DNA of 64,000 nucleotides, taken from the NCBI RefSeq assembly GCF_019703515.2, contig NC_059382.1:15045001-15109000 (forward strand), written 5' to 3'. The notes beneath the pieces were generated by a model. The model saw only the letters and a list, made by a program, of their open reading frames with translations. It was not told the origin of the DNA and did not search any database. This DNA comes from Myxocyprinus asiaticus. Taxonomy: Eukaryota > Chordata > Actinopteri > Cypriniformes > Catostomidae. A program made the translations under genes and the position numbers. Below are positions 44,601 through 58,085 of this stretch, one piece after another; the first letter of the stretch is position 1; each line of letters opens with the position of its first letter.

Positions 44601-47274
44601 CGGAAGACACACATTTTCCTTCATAATCTCCTGTCATCTCATTCAAATGAATCTGAGGAATGAGTAATCGCACCACCTCACTCCATTTATCCGACACAGT
44701 GCGTTTGTGCTATGTGCTGTACACATTTCTCGCATGGCAATTTTGTGTTACCACTATAGAAACGATAATCCAAAATGTATACCGTTTGGCAAATTTCTAT
44801 CGGTTTATCATGTCTACCGGTATATATCGCCTACCCTACTTTATATCTTACTGTCCCACCCTTATGGCTTTTTATGAAGAAAAAAAAATTCCTTGTCCTG
44901 TCCTTAGAATAAGCTTTCATATAACTGATCTTTTTGTATTATTGTTCTCAAATTCATATCAGGACATGGTCAGACAAGTGACTTTTGTTCCTTTGTGTTT
45001 TATGCCAATTTTTTATGCCAATTTACAATTTACTGAGTTTACTCAGATAATTGTGCAGATGTGGTCTTTTGGGAATCATTCACCAATGGAGCTTGGCTGT
45101 CCTCTATTGGACATTTCTGGTACTGCGTCTGAAAAAAATGCCACCATTTTTTGATATATTTACCTAAAATTTGGAACAGAACTGGGTTAGATATATGGCT
45201 TTGATTTTCTAGTATTTTTTACATTTCAGTTAATATTTTTTATATATTATATTTATTATAACTATAAACTATATATTAAAAGTTTGTGCAGCACATTTTC
45301 ATTAAAATAAACTTAAAGTTCTATAACTTTATTTCACTTTAAAAACTGCTTTCACTTGCACAATAAACTGCCATGTGTCTTCTTTAAAAAGACACCAGGC
45401 TTAGGTCTGTACTCCCTAGTATTCATGAGTTATGACCATTTAAGTTTGGAAAGGTAATTTTCAGTTTTCCAGGGGAGTGGCAGTTAACAATTTGGTGGCG
45501 CTACAGAGCTCCCCCTACATGCCCATGCTGAACTTTTTCCCAGCCCTAATGGCCAACGACTCTGATGTTTGTGCAAAATTTCATGACATTTTAAGCATGC
45601 CGAGTGCCTCAAAAACACCCAAATATAGGAAGAAAAGAATAATAACAATTAATATGTTGCCTTGACAATTTTACATCAGCAGTGTCTTGACTTTATTGTA
45701 AAGAATTTTGAAACAATTTATGTAAACATAGAGGTCTATTTCAAAGTCTGTTAAAAGTGCCATACTTCCTGCGATGGTGGCGCTATGACCGTGACCCATA
45801 AATGTATTGCTTCGCAATGGTGACACCATTCAAGATATCAAAAATCAGTTCGCAATTTAGCATCTTCAATGTCTTGGCATGATGTTGCATAAATTTGGTG
45901 CCAGTCACATGAATCCCCTAGGAGGAGTATTTAAAATTTCAGAGCCTGTGATTTTCAGAAAATCCAAAATGTCCGACTTCCTGTTAGGTGAGCTAATGAC
46001 TGTAAATATGAAAGTTGTTTGGCTTGATGAGAACAATATATGTACCAAGTTTGTGACTCTAGGTGAAAATGGGGGTGCTACAGAGACCTCATTACATTCA
46101 TAATAGCCGCATCAATGTGATCAGCCCCCATTACCAAACATACAGCTGAATTTTAATCAAAATCACACAATGCACATAGAAGGTATAAGGCAGTTCCTGT
46201 TTGCCATTTTTCGCCATAAATGTATTGCTTCGCCATGGTGACACCATTCAAAATATCAAAAATATGTTCGCAATTTAGCATCTACAATGTCTTGGGATGA
46301 TGTTGCACAAATATGGTGCCAGTCATGAATCCTCTAGGTGGAGTATTTAAAAGTTCAGAGCCTGCAATTTTAAAAAATGCACATTCAATCCAAAATGGCC
46401 AACTTCCTGTTGGGCGGAACTAATGACTATAATTTTGAAATTTGTCCGGCTTGATGAGAACAATATATGTAGCAAGTTTGGTGACCATAGAAGAAACTGA
46501 CCCCACCACTTTAGTCAAAAGGTGGCATTACAGAGCTCCCCAGCCACACCCATGTGTTAACTTTTGCCCAGGCCTAATGGCCGACAACTCTGATGTGTGT
46601 GAAAAATATCATGAAAATTCAAGCATGCCAAGTACCTAAAAAAAATTTGAATATACATAAAAAGGAATAATGACATTTAATGTTTTGACATGGCAAAACT
46701 ATTTAAAATATCAAGAATCCCTTCAGAATTTTAAATCTGCACTGTCTTGACATTATTCTAAAATTTTTAAAGCTATTCAGGTAAACATAAGAGGGATATT
46801 TAAAAGTCTGCTAAATGTGATCAGCCCGCAAGGCCAAACATTTGGTTCAAATTTGATGTAAATAACACAATGCACACAGAAGATATGAGACACTTCCTTT
46901 TTCCCATTTTCTGACTTTATTGCATAGCCATGGCAACACTGTTCGATATATCAAAAATATGTTCACAATTTACCATTGTCAGTGTCTTGGCATGATGTCG
47001 CCCACATTTGGTACCTGTAACATGAAATCCCTAGGAGGAGTATTTCAAATTCCTGAACATGCGTTTTTCAAACAATCCAAAATGGCCGACTTCCTGTTGG
47101 CGGAGCATATGACTGTCAGCGTGACAGTTGTCCGGCTTAATGAGATCTATACATGCCCCCTGAACATGCCCATCTTCTAGGTTGTGCTCCACACTTTCAG
47201 TGCTTGGGCCCTAATAATAATCCTTAGAAGAACAATAGGGTCTCCGCACTTTCAGTGCTTGGGCCCTAATAACT
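41669..47274. mobile_element. Large non-coding repeat with internal modules, nested hAT-like element
   Basis: It opens ATAGCTGCAAGCAGCGATGA, then CGGGCCCAAG, and closes with CTTTCAGTGCTTGGGCCCTA, so GGGCCCAAG and CTTGGGCCC give inverted ends. Inside, a set of landmarks recurs: CCATGGCAACACCGTTCGAT-type sequence at about 42025, 45810, 46240, 46690 and 46927; CTTCAATGTCTTGGCAT at 42070, 45865 and relatives; CCCTAGGAGGAGTATTTAAA at 42124, 45916, 46330 and 47030; CAAAATGGCCGACTTCCTG-type at 42172, 45965, 46390 and 47085. The modules are about 350-450 bases. No coding capacity was seen. It resembles an abundant, poorly classified teleost repeat. The stretch 42480-45430 does not show the modules and includes a separate insertion. 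Confidence 0.75.
43590..44838. mobile_element. hAT-like non-autonomous element with 8-bp target duplication
   Basis: The ends read TAGGGGTGGGCGAAATGACC and GGTATATATCGCCTACCCTA. They are flanked by exact CTTTATAT at 43582-43589 and 44839-44846. The subterminal parts carry ATATCATGATATG and ATATATCACGATAT. It is non-coding, 1249 bases. Confidence 0.85.
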
Positions 47275-49589
47275 ACATAGATGCATGGCATCTATTAAAG
47301 TATCATTTAAAAATAAAGTGTATTTATTTAAAATGCTGAGTGATGCATTTAGGTTATGGATGTTTGGAAGAGAGAGAGGAGAGAGGGGTTACGGGCATAT
47401 GCAGATTCAGGTTTTCAGTCAGCATTTTGTTACAGGAGTGGAAGGTGCCCCTCTCTATGGGGTGGAGGTACAGTGATCCCTCTCTGACACTCCTGCTGTG
47501 AAACACAGACATCTCACTCTTCCTCTTTGACCATATACATAGGGCATTAATACTGCTTTGTGCAATGATTCCATAATGCTCTCATAGAGAGATGATAAAC
47601 GATCACTCATAAGATTACGAATATTTTTCATTTTCATTTTCTACACATACTTCCTTATTCTCTACTATAAATATATAAAATCAAAGCCACGACCAATATA
47701 ATAGCTATATAGCTACAATATATTTTAGAACTATATAAGCTATTCTATAAATATAATTGTACTAATAGTAACTGTTGACTACTACTTCTTAAATTAGGTT
47801 AATTATAATAACTAATGTTTAGCCTCTAATTCAGGCCATTATCCTTGAAGCTTAAGCGTGTATCTAGTGGCGCAGAAATCACAGACTTCAGTTTTAACTT
47901 TTGTCTTTTTTACATGCTAAATATGACATTATTTAACATCTTTATAAAGCTGTTTGGCAATATTATTATATGAAAACATTATATAATTAATAACATACTA
48001 AAAACAGATTTAAGCAGACTTTCCATTTCCATTTCAAAGGACATTTCATTTCTCCATCTGTTTTTCCAACACAGGTTTAATTATCCTTCACAAATTTCAG
48101 AAATAATGACAGAAATAGACCGAATTGTCCCCTTTAAACCAGAACTTGAAGAACAACTTCGAACATTATTACGTCTCATCCCCCGGCCCTGTTTTCTGTC
48201 TTTGTCTTTAACCACCTGCCATAAATAAGAATGAATTAAAAATGAGTACCATGCAGAATGAGACCCATTGATCTCGCTGTAAGGAGCCCACACTTGCCTG
48301 TTTCCTTGATTGTCACACTTAGTGTGAATTATGTGGAACATGTGTTGAATTTACAAGATAACGGGCAGGAACCAGATCGCTCTAGACACCATTAGAAGTG
48401 AGTGTGATAGTCACTTTGACAAACAGGATGACTGTTGCTGCCTCTTCAACTCCTGCCTTGTGTGTTTTTTGGAATGCATGAATTTGGAACACAAAGAAAT
48501 GGCAATAGTTAGAAATGTATAATCATTTATAACGAAATTATGAGATATTGTGGCCTTTCTATACACACACAGACACATGTGTTTTACTTCATGGTGGTAA
48601 CCTCCCATTGACTTCTTGATCCTAAACTGAGTTAATTATAATTACTATAGACTAACCTAAACCCAAACCCATAACCATTATTTTTTCTGCATGTGAAATA
48701 ACACATTAATTTATCCCTTTATGAAGCTATTTTCGCCATGGGGACCACAAGATAAGTCACCATAAAGTAGTTTTTCTTTTCTTTGTTTTCTTTTTTAGGG
48801 GTTTGTATCTTTGTAGGGACATTTGGGTTGGTTTATACATATATATTTTATTTTTTGCATGTGTGTGTGCTAGCAAGTTGCTATGTGATACGAGAGCATT
48901 GGCACACGGGTCTTTTGTCTAGTTTGAAAGTGGAATCATACATTTGTATTTGGATGTTTCCACACCCTCTTTAAACCCCCACCTCCACCCCAAAAACACT
49001 ATTACTGACTCAATCTTCCTATGGGGAAAACAAACTTTATAAAATTCTCCTTAACCCACCAAGCGGAACCTATTTTCCTCCTGATGCAATTAACTGCACC
49101 AACATTTACAATAATATGATTACAGCCACTTTGGAAAAAGTCGGAGAGGTGGGAGAACGAATATTAGGTATCAGCAAGGGGTTAATCATGATGGTCTTAT
49201 TTTCAGGAGACTTGCATTTTCTTCAAGCAAATAAAGAGCCACTAAATTCTCCTTAGGCTGTAAAACTCAATGCAGTGGAACCACAATAACAAACACACCA
49301 GCCACTTCTCCTCTCTCAACAGTCTTTCTTTTTTTTTCTTTGCTCTCAATCCGGGTTCTTCTCTCTTCCTACCTCCCTCAATTAATTAAGCCTTTCACGG
49401 GCATGTAATTAGGAAAATTACCAAGTCATAAAATTGCCACCAGCTTCTAAATTACGTGCAGGCCCACAGCAATTTGTTAGTAATTCCTTTCTTGAAGACA
49501 TTGACACCATGGGGTCCAAATGTCTTCAGGTGCCTACCGCGCCTTTCCACCTTGCATCCCGCTGAAGTATTGTTGATGGCAAAAAAAGC
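47275..49589. other. 2.3 kb without a recognised gene
   Basis: Candidate conserved-like blocks at about 48060-48320 (ATAATGACAGAAATAGACCG, CATAAATAAGAATGAATTAA) and 49375-49500 (TCAATTAATTAAGCCTTTCA, GGGCATGTAATTAGGAAAAT). A second GGTGG...GGGGACC repeat is at 48570-48790. No coding motif was seen. Confidence 0.4.
48570..48790. repeat. GGTGGGGACC repeat, copy 2
   Basis: ATGGTGGTAACCTCCCATTG, CTAACCTAAACCCAAACCCA, CCCTTTATGAAGCTATTTTC and CCATGGGGACCACAAGA match the layout of 37870-38125. Confidence 0.6.
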
Positions 49590-50180
49590 ATGTTTTTAAA
49601 AATGATCTGAAATATGGCAAGGTTCTCATGCCACAACATGGCATGGGCAAATCCGTGCTCTAAAAACCAGCAAAGCTGGTAATGCTCAAGTATATGTTTT
49701 GTTTTGAATGGTGGTCCCCAACATGGGATGCTGGTGTGCTGGTGTTTCACCAGCAAGACTTCTTTTATGGTTCCCACAGTCATGGAAAACCTGTAAATAT
49801 CAGATACATTTTAATTAGAGATTTCCGGTCCTGAAAATGTCTATGAAATTAGTTAAATCGCAAAAGCCATGGAAATTTCCACAATAAATATAATTTTTCT
49901 AGTTATACTCTGCTCTAAAATATTTCATTGGTTAGAAATTGCTCTTAGTCAGTGAAATCTCTACAAATTATTTTTAAAAACTTTATTAAGCATTTGACTG
50001 AAATAATCATAGACATTCATTGGTCAAAGGTATGGGAACCGACATTACCAGAAAAAAAAAAAAAAAAAAAAACACTGGTCGACAAGCTTCATCGATTAGA
50101 TCAGCACTAAACCAGCAAAAAAAAACAAAAAACAGCCTAGATCAACATGTGAATTGTTTGCATGCTTGTTAAGCTGGTCT
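49590..50180. repeat. ACCAGC/GCTGGT-rich repeat, with a poly-A run
   Basis: CTAAAAACCAGCAAAGCTGG, GGGATGCTGGTGTGCTGGTG and, further right, CACTAAACCAGCAAA belong to a widespread fish repeat type made of short GCTGGT palindromes. A run of about 20 A lies at 50052-50072. Confidence 0.55.
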
Positions 50181-52749
50181 TTTCAGCAGAAAAGACAAAC
50201 TCACTCAAGTATTTGTACTATTTGGGGTTAGTTTTAGTTAGCTAATCTAAAAAGGATGGATCTAGGACAATCTCATTACATTTAGTCTAAATTGCATTCT
50301 AAGACTAAGACCACAGAAATGAAAAATTTGGACAGCCTAGTCACTTTTTTTTGAATCTTCCAATTTCATGTCTTTGGTAAACAACCCTTTCCAATGAGGC
50401 TTGAGAACTGATGGACAATGAGTGGCCCCATTGTGCCTCTTGCTCATTAAGGATTACAGAGAGAAGAAAGTGACAAATCCAAGTTTTTTTCTCTGTCTGT
50501 TGATTGTGGCTTCCACCACATTGGACACAGACACTGAAGCAGGCAGATCGGGTACATGAAGGGCTTGAACAAAATAGGAATGGTATTGAGTTTGTTTGAG
50601 CTCCACATGGCATGAAAAGGTTAAAGGCATCAGTAGAGTAAAGCGCTGGGGTGATTGTAACACTAGAACCTAATCATAGGCTCTATCAGCTGAGCCATGC
50701 CTCACCCTGTCATAACCATATTCCATTGTTTCTGTTTACTGGCCAGGAGAGGAAAGCAAGACAAGAAAAACCCAAAGGCTAGCAATATTGATTCTTGTCC
50801 CCTCATATTGAAACCAGATATTGATTTGCTTTCTGTTTTTAAAATAGGAAAAAGTGCATTGTTCAAATGAAAGAGATTTCTTGTGGGATCTGGCAAGAGA
50901 GGAGCTGAAATGAGCATCTTTTGGAACATAGTCTTTTGCGGATTTTGTACAGGAGCTAGTAATTGATTTCAGCAAATGGGCTCTTGCGTGTTGTGTGAAA
51001 GGTTTTGGGCGTCCTTCCCTATTTATCAGAGAGAATTTGTTCTTTTTCCTAAATCTTATTTAGCCTTAATAGCCATTATTTTTGTTCACTTCTGTATTAG
51101 TCAAGATTGCCCCTGAATGATGGTGCAAATGATGTGACCTAGTAATGGTTATGACATCACAGTGTGTGTTACCCGATCACGGTGACTACCTCCCATCACT
51201 GTCTCTTGATTAGCTGGCTGACATTCGCCAGCAGAACCTGCATCTATTTTACATTCAGGAGGCATTCATTCGTCTCCCACTCAATTTGCAATTAAGACAA
51301 AATTTAGACCACTGAAGCCTGAAGGCAGGTGGGTGTCCTCCAAGCATGTTGCTTAGCAACTGTCATAGAGCAGGGCCTGGCACCTGTGCAGCAGGGGGCA
51401 GCGTGGAGAAGAAGTTGGGGAATGAGTAAAGCCTTCGACACGTATTTGTCTGAGAGGCTGAGATACAGGAGTTGGACTCAGGGCACATGGGGGGGAGAAA
51501 GGCTTATCTGAGCCAGGAATGGTTGAGTAGTGGCAGTCAGACACATCTCCTAGGTGGAACCCCACCCCTCCTTAAGGCAGATCAGGTCAGGGCCAAAGGG
51601 GGCAATAGCCCCGGCCCTGGTACGTTAGATGACACAAGCCGACACTTTTATCCACCCAATCTCCTGGGAGCTGTATCAGTGTGAATGTGCAATGTGCAGG
51701 GAGAGGGGCAGGGGGTACTGATGCTATCAATGTCTTTGATGCAGAGTGTTGAGTCCTGGGGGACAGTCTGGCTTGGGCTGATCAAGCCCTCCTTGGTCTC
51801 TAAAGAGAAGAAGGATGATTTTCAGACATTGACCCCCATTGCCAAAGGGCTTTGTCCCTGATGAAGTTAAATTATTGCATATCAAATAATTTATCACATA
51901 TTAGCTGTTTTCTAGTATTATATAGCTGTTATGTTTATGTATGAACATGCAGGTGGATCTTATTTATATTCCAGTTGCTTTTCAAAAGTGGAAATGCATA
52001 GACTTTTGTTGTTGGTGTCTAAATATTGCTCCCAAAAGCTGGTCAAACTACTACTCAAACAGCAAAATTTACGAATGAAAATATGGAACATACCCGACTG
52101 TGAAAGCTGAAGTATATGTCTTACGTCATATTGCATTTAACTGTGCGTGTACCACCGAGCTGCTGAACACTCTGCATTCAAAAGAGGTGCTTTTACATTT
52201 TATATGCTGTCAATCACGTACATCACCATTTCTATTACTGGCCATTTGTTCAAGCTTGACCAATCATCATTTAAAGGACCCGGGTTTCCAGGTGGGACAA
52301 TAATACATTGATTAAAAGTTAAATGTCCAATAGGTAGTCTGATAGGCAGTCAGAAGCAGATCCAATACAGATAGTGCTCATGGAGCTCTCATAGACTCCC
52401 AGAGAAGCACAACATCCAGTCGACTCAAAAGTATGTGTTTAGAGCGTCTCGTCCACTGAACATTGATCTTTACTATCCTGAAATCTTATGGTACAGATGT
52501 CTGCCACAGAGTCCCATTGAGCATGGCTTCAGAAGCGCTATATGGGCCATCCGTCCACTGACTTCTGTTGACATATTCATGTAGACAAAAGTGGATTAAG
52601 TTACTTAAATGAACAACGCAATAGTGATGTGTGATATTTTACAGTTTTATTCTAAAAGATTGCGATGCACAAAGAGTAATATGTCATTTATAAAGGTTAT
52701 TTGTACACATATTAAACTTGCCATTGCATTGCATTTCGTATTAAATTTT
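50181..52749. other. 2.6 kb without a recognised gene
   Basis: No frame shows a family motif. The sequence is largely non-repetitive; a tRNA-like fragment on the minus strand at 50645-50703 is discussed among rejected items. Confidence 0.45.
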
Positions 52750-52915
52750 AGGGGAAGGTGTGCTTTATGTGTGTAGTGAGCGTACTGGCGCACTATGGCT
52801 GCTGTTGCATCATCCAGGTGGATGCTGCACACTGGTAGTGGTTGAGGAGAGTCCGCTGTTCACTGTGTAATGCGCTTTGAGTGTAGTGTCCGAAAAAGCG
52901 ATATATAAATGCAAC
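52750..52915 (+). mobile_element. L2-like LINE/SINE 3' tail
   Basis: GAGCGTACTGGCGCACTATG, GCTGTTGCATCATCCAGGTG, GATGCTGCACACTGGTAGTG and GTAATGCGCTTTGAGTG with AAAAGCGATATATAAAT form the 3' end found in many fish L2-type LINEs and the SINEs they mobilise. No upstream coding region is present. Confidence 0.7.
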
Positions 52916-53336
52916 ATTCACATGTGTATTCGTAAAGTAAACGGCACTGTTGTACTCACTGATATTCAAATGTAACATTTACATATTTTTTTACATGCAG
53001 ACAAACACTAAAGTGTACAATTTGAACGTATTGACAGCATCAATACTTTTATGTATATACAGTTTAAAAATGTACGTATTTTTATGAATCCTCTTATGAC
53101 TGGTCAGAATTGAAATTCCTGGAATCCGCTGCAGGTGAGCAAGTTCAATACTTTGCAAGAGAAAGGCATTTTTAATGGTATATTTATGTATAAATAATTT
53201 CAAGATGAGACAAAAGAAAGTACAAACAATTGCACTCACTGTATGGCTGAATTTCAGTATTATCAAAGCTTAACAAGTATGAAATAAAATAGGAACACCA
53301 ATGATGGCATTAGAGTGTTTCACTCATGTGCGCGCA

Positions 53337-53384
<48 letters not shown>

Positions 53385-53740
53385 GAGTTGTCACAATTAT
53401 TTAGAAAATTATGATTAATTAAACACTAAAGGATTAATAAACATTTGTTGTTCTATAAAGATGTTTAAACATAACAGAGGTTACATTTTAAATACTGTCA
53501 ATATGTTGATCGTGTATTTTTTAGTATCTATGCAAATGTACAAAACTGAGTGATAGAACCACACTTTATGTATGAATAACAACGAATACTAATGAGATCA
53601 CGTTGAAACATGTAGCTGTTAAAAGGATAGTTTACCTAGAAAAGCTGTTGTCATTTACATGTTACTTACTATTTGGCAGTATGTAATTCTCAGTCACAAT
53701 TCTTTTTCATTGCACCATTTTTCCAAAGAATAAAAAGTGA
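52916..53740. other. No gene seen; (TG)n at 53341-53383
   Basis: Contains a CGCGCACACG-led TG run of about 20 units. Otherwise there is no recognised feature. Confidence 0.55.
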
Positions 53741-54160
53741 GGGGTCCTGGTTAGCTCAGTGAGTAAAGATGTTGACTACCACCCCTGGAGTCATGAGTTC
53801 AAATCCAGGGTGTGCTGAGTGACTCCAACCATGTCTCCTAAGCAACCAAATTTGCCCGGTTGCTAGGGAGGGTAGAGTCACATGGGGTAACCTCCTCATG
53901 GTCGCTATAATGTGGTTCTCGTTCTCGGTTGGGCGCGTGGTGAGTTGTGTGTGGATGCGGCGGAGAATAGCGTGAAGCCTCCACACACGCTATGTCTCTG
54001 CGGTAATGTGCTCAACAAGCCACGTGATAAGATGCACGGATTAATGGTCTCAGACATGGAGGCAACTGAGATTCGTCCTCCACCACCCAGATTGAGGCGA
54101 GTCACTATGCCACCATGAGGACTCCAAATTGGGGAAAAAAGGAAAGAGAGAGAGAAAAAA
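53741..54160 (+). mobile_element. tRNA-derived SINE, copy 3, with 16-bp target duplication
   Basis: Head GGGGTCCTGGTTAGCTCAGT with A box, B box GAGTTCAAATCC, body shared with copies 1 and 2, and an A-rich tail (GGGGAAAAAAGGAAAGAGAG). It is flanked by an exact 16-base repeat AAAGAATAAAAAGTGA at 53725-53740 and 54161-54176, the mark of target-primed reverse transcription. The intact duplication makes this the youngest of the three copies by appearance. Confidence 0.95.
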
Positions 54161-54176
54161 AAAGAATAAAAAGTGA

Positions 54177-55610
54177 AAGGTGACTAAGACTGACACTCTT
54201 TTTTGGGGTGTGCATTAATGTAGTCATTATGTTTTACTGCCTTTACTGTATCCACACCATCATGCATTCCCTTATTATTATAATATTGTAAGAGTGGTGT
54301 AGTTGTTGTTAAAACTGTTGTCCTGTGGCATTGTCTGGGACAACTGTAATTGACACAGGAGATGAGTGCTCTGTCCCTTACATCATGCTATCCTGACAGG
54401 AAGGTTGACTCCAGGCCACTGGCCCTCATTTCCTTCATGTCTTTCTTTCTTTTTCGCTCCACTACCTGTGCACATTTCCGCTATATGGCCCAGAAGCGAC
54501 ACCGAGACACAGAGCAAGAGGACGAGAGAAAGACAAAGACATTGAAAGCTAAGATGTGCCATGGATCTTGTAAAAGTCGCTTGTGTCATTTAGATTATAG
54601 GAATGTGAACCTGTGCAAGTAAAGTCTAACATGCCAGCACCGATACGGGTTGATTGAGTGTTTGTGATAATGATGTTCTGCATGTTGAATTGTAATAGCA
54701 TGGGCAATGACAGACAATTTCAAAACACCTCCAGGTGGTATGGATCCTCATTTCTACCTCACTCCTTTGCAGAGTCATTAGGTCACACTCCAGACAAGCT
54801 CTCCGGAATCTGCTTTTTATTGTGGCCCTTCAAAAACTACACTGTTTGGAATAGTTTGCAAGCTGTTGTAACACACACTGTTGTCACCCTGCACACATCA
54901 GCTGAAGTATTTGCATGTGCTTGGATGCTGGGAACAGCAAATTGACTGAGCAAAAAGCCATATTACCACACAGTGGGGGGAGTCGAGTTGTATTCGGCAA
55001 ACAATGGAGAGCGCTCGCAATGGTCCTCATGTGGAGAGGCACATGCATTATGAGCACTTGGAGATGTGAAAAGCAGAGATCCAGTAATAATATGCACTCG
55101 TGAAACAGATTGAAGAACAAATATCAATGAAGGACTCTACTGCTGTCGAGTGACTGTGCGAAGAACCATTAAAGCCCCAATGAGGGAGTGGGACTGTGGT
55201 CAAGTAAAGATAGACATTATAAATAAGCATTGTGCAATGATGGTTCGGTGGCAGTGAAAATGATAGGGAGATGATGAATAGATCTATCCAAGTTGTGAGT
55301 AGCCAAGGGGGCAGTAACATGGCATAAGTATCCGATATATGCATACTTCTCTGCTATATAATAGTCCAAAAGCATAATGTCAATTTAGTAGTACATCTGA
55401 ATCCTCAGTATTCATAAAATTGTAGAAAAGAAATACCCAGATGACCTACAACATCTGCAGAGGTTCAGAAGTGTGCATCACCTTGGCATTTTACTATTGC
55501 ATAATCTCACTGAAGATGAGGAGACGTCATATATGTATGACGCTGAATATGTAAAAAAACGTAGAACAGCAAGTAGGTTGGCTCCTTTCAACTGTAAGGG
55601 ATATATAATG

Positions 55611-55614
<4 letters not shown>
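54177..55614. other. 1.4 kb without a recognised gene
   Basis: No coding motif or known repeat was recognised. Confidence 0.5.
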
Positions 55615-55675
<61 letters not shown>

Positions 55676-55682
55676 ATATGTA

Positions 55683-55722
<40 letters not shown>
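55615..55722. repeat. (CA)n followed by (TA)n
   Basis: A CA run to 55673, then GTATATG-type units and a TA run to 55722, directly against the truncated Tc1-like fragment. Confidence 0.95.
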
Positions 55723-55727
<5 letters not shown>

Positions 55728-56343
55728 TCAAACTAGACACACTGGTGTACTTATCCTCTTGTTTAGTTGTACATCTGGCTTTCCACATCTCTTTCTGTCC
55801 TTGTTAGAGCCAGTTGGCCTTTGTCTTTGAAGACTGTAGTGTACACCTTTGTATGAAATCTTCAGTTTTTTGGCAGTTCCAAGCATTGTATAGCCTTCAT
55901 TCCAGAAAACAATGATTGACTGATAAGTTTCTAGAGAAAGCTGTTTCTTTTTTGTTGTTGTCATTTTTGACCTAATATTGACCTTAAGACATATCAATCT
56001 ATTGCATACTGTGGCAACTCAAAAACAAACACAAAGACAATGTTAAGCTTCATTTAACAAACCAAATAACTTTCAACTGTGTTTGATATAATGGCAAGTG
56101 ATTTTCTAGTACCAAATTAGCAATTTAGCATGGTTACTCAAGATATGATGGCTGCCGGAAATGGGGCCTGTCTAGATTTGATCAGAAATGACTTTTTTTA
56201 AATAGTGATGGTGCTGTTTTTTTTTTACATCAGTAATGTCCTGACTACACTGTGTGATCAGTTGAATGCCACTTTGGTGAATTAAAGTACCAATTTCCTT
56301 CTGAAACAGCAAACTCTGTACATTATTCCAAACTTTTGGCCTC

Positions 56344-56348
<5 letters not shown>
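55722..56348 (-). mobile_element. Tc1-like element, 5' half only
   Basis: On the minus strand it starts at the terminal CACTGGAGGCCAAAAGTTTG (56348), passes an untranslated part (AAAGTGGCATTCAACTGATC), and encodes a transposase N-terminus from an ATG at about 55962. The encoded N-terminal part contains KKKQLSLETYQSII and AKKLKISYKGVHYSLQRQR (paired-like HTH). It stops being homologous at about 55722, where the TA run begins. Same family as 3074-3760 and 60822-61981. Confidence 0.85.
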
Positions 56349-56403
<55 letters not shown>

Positions 56404-56414
56404 ATGTATATATA
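56347..56414. repeat. (GT)n and (ATGT)n microsatellite between two Tc1-like elements
   Basis: GT units run on directly from the terminal CCAGTG of the element to the left, then ATGT units, then TATATA before the next element's CAGTGG. Confidence 0.95.

Positions 56415-58029
<1,615 letters not shown>

Positions 58030-58083
<54 letters not shown>
58030..58083. repeat. (TA)n microsatellite at the Tc1-like insertion site
   Basis: About 27 TA units directly after the element's right end. Confidence 0.97.

Positions 58084-58085
<2 letters not shown>

Noticed and set aside
44660..45154. 164-codon plus-strand frame
   Set aside because: It crosses the right boundary of the hAT-like insertion at 44838 and has no recognisable motif, so it is a chance frame.
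50645..50703. tRNA-like fragment on the minus strand (GGCATGGCTCAGCTGATAGA, then GGTTCTAGTG)
   Set aside because: The A-box region is plausible, but the anticodon arm cannot be formed and the B box is poor; at best a decayed tRNA or SINE head.
55478..55788. Open frames across the (CA)n and (TA)n runs
   Set aside because: Simple-sequence translation of microsatellites; no coding meaning.
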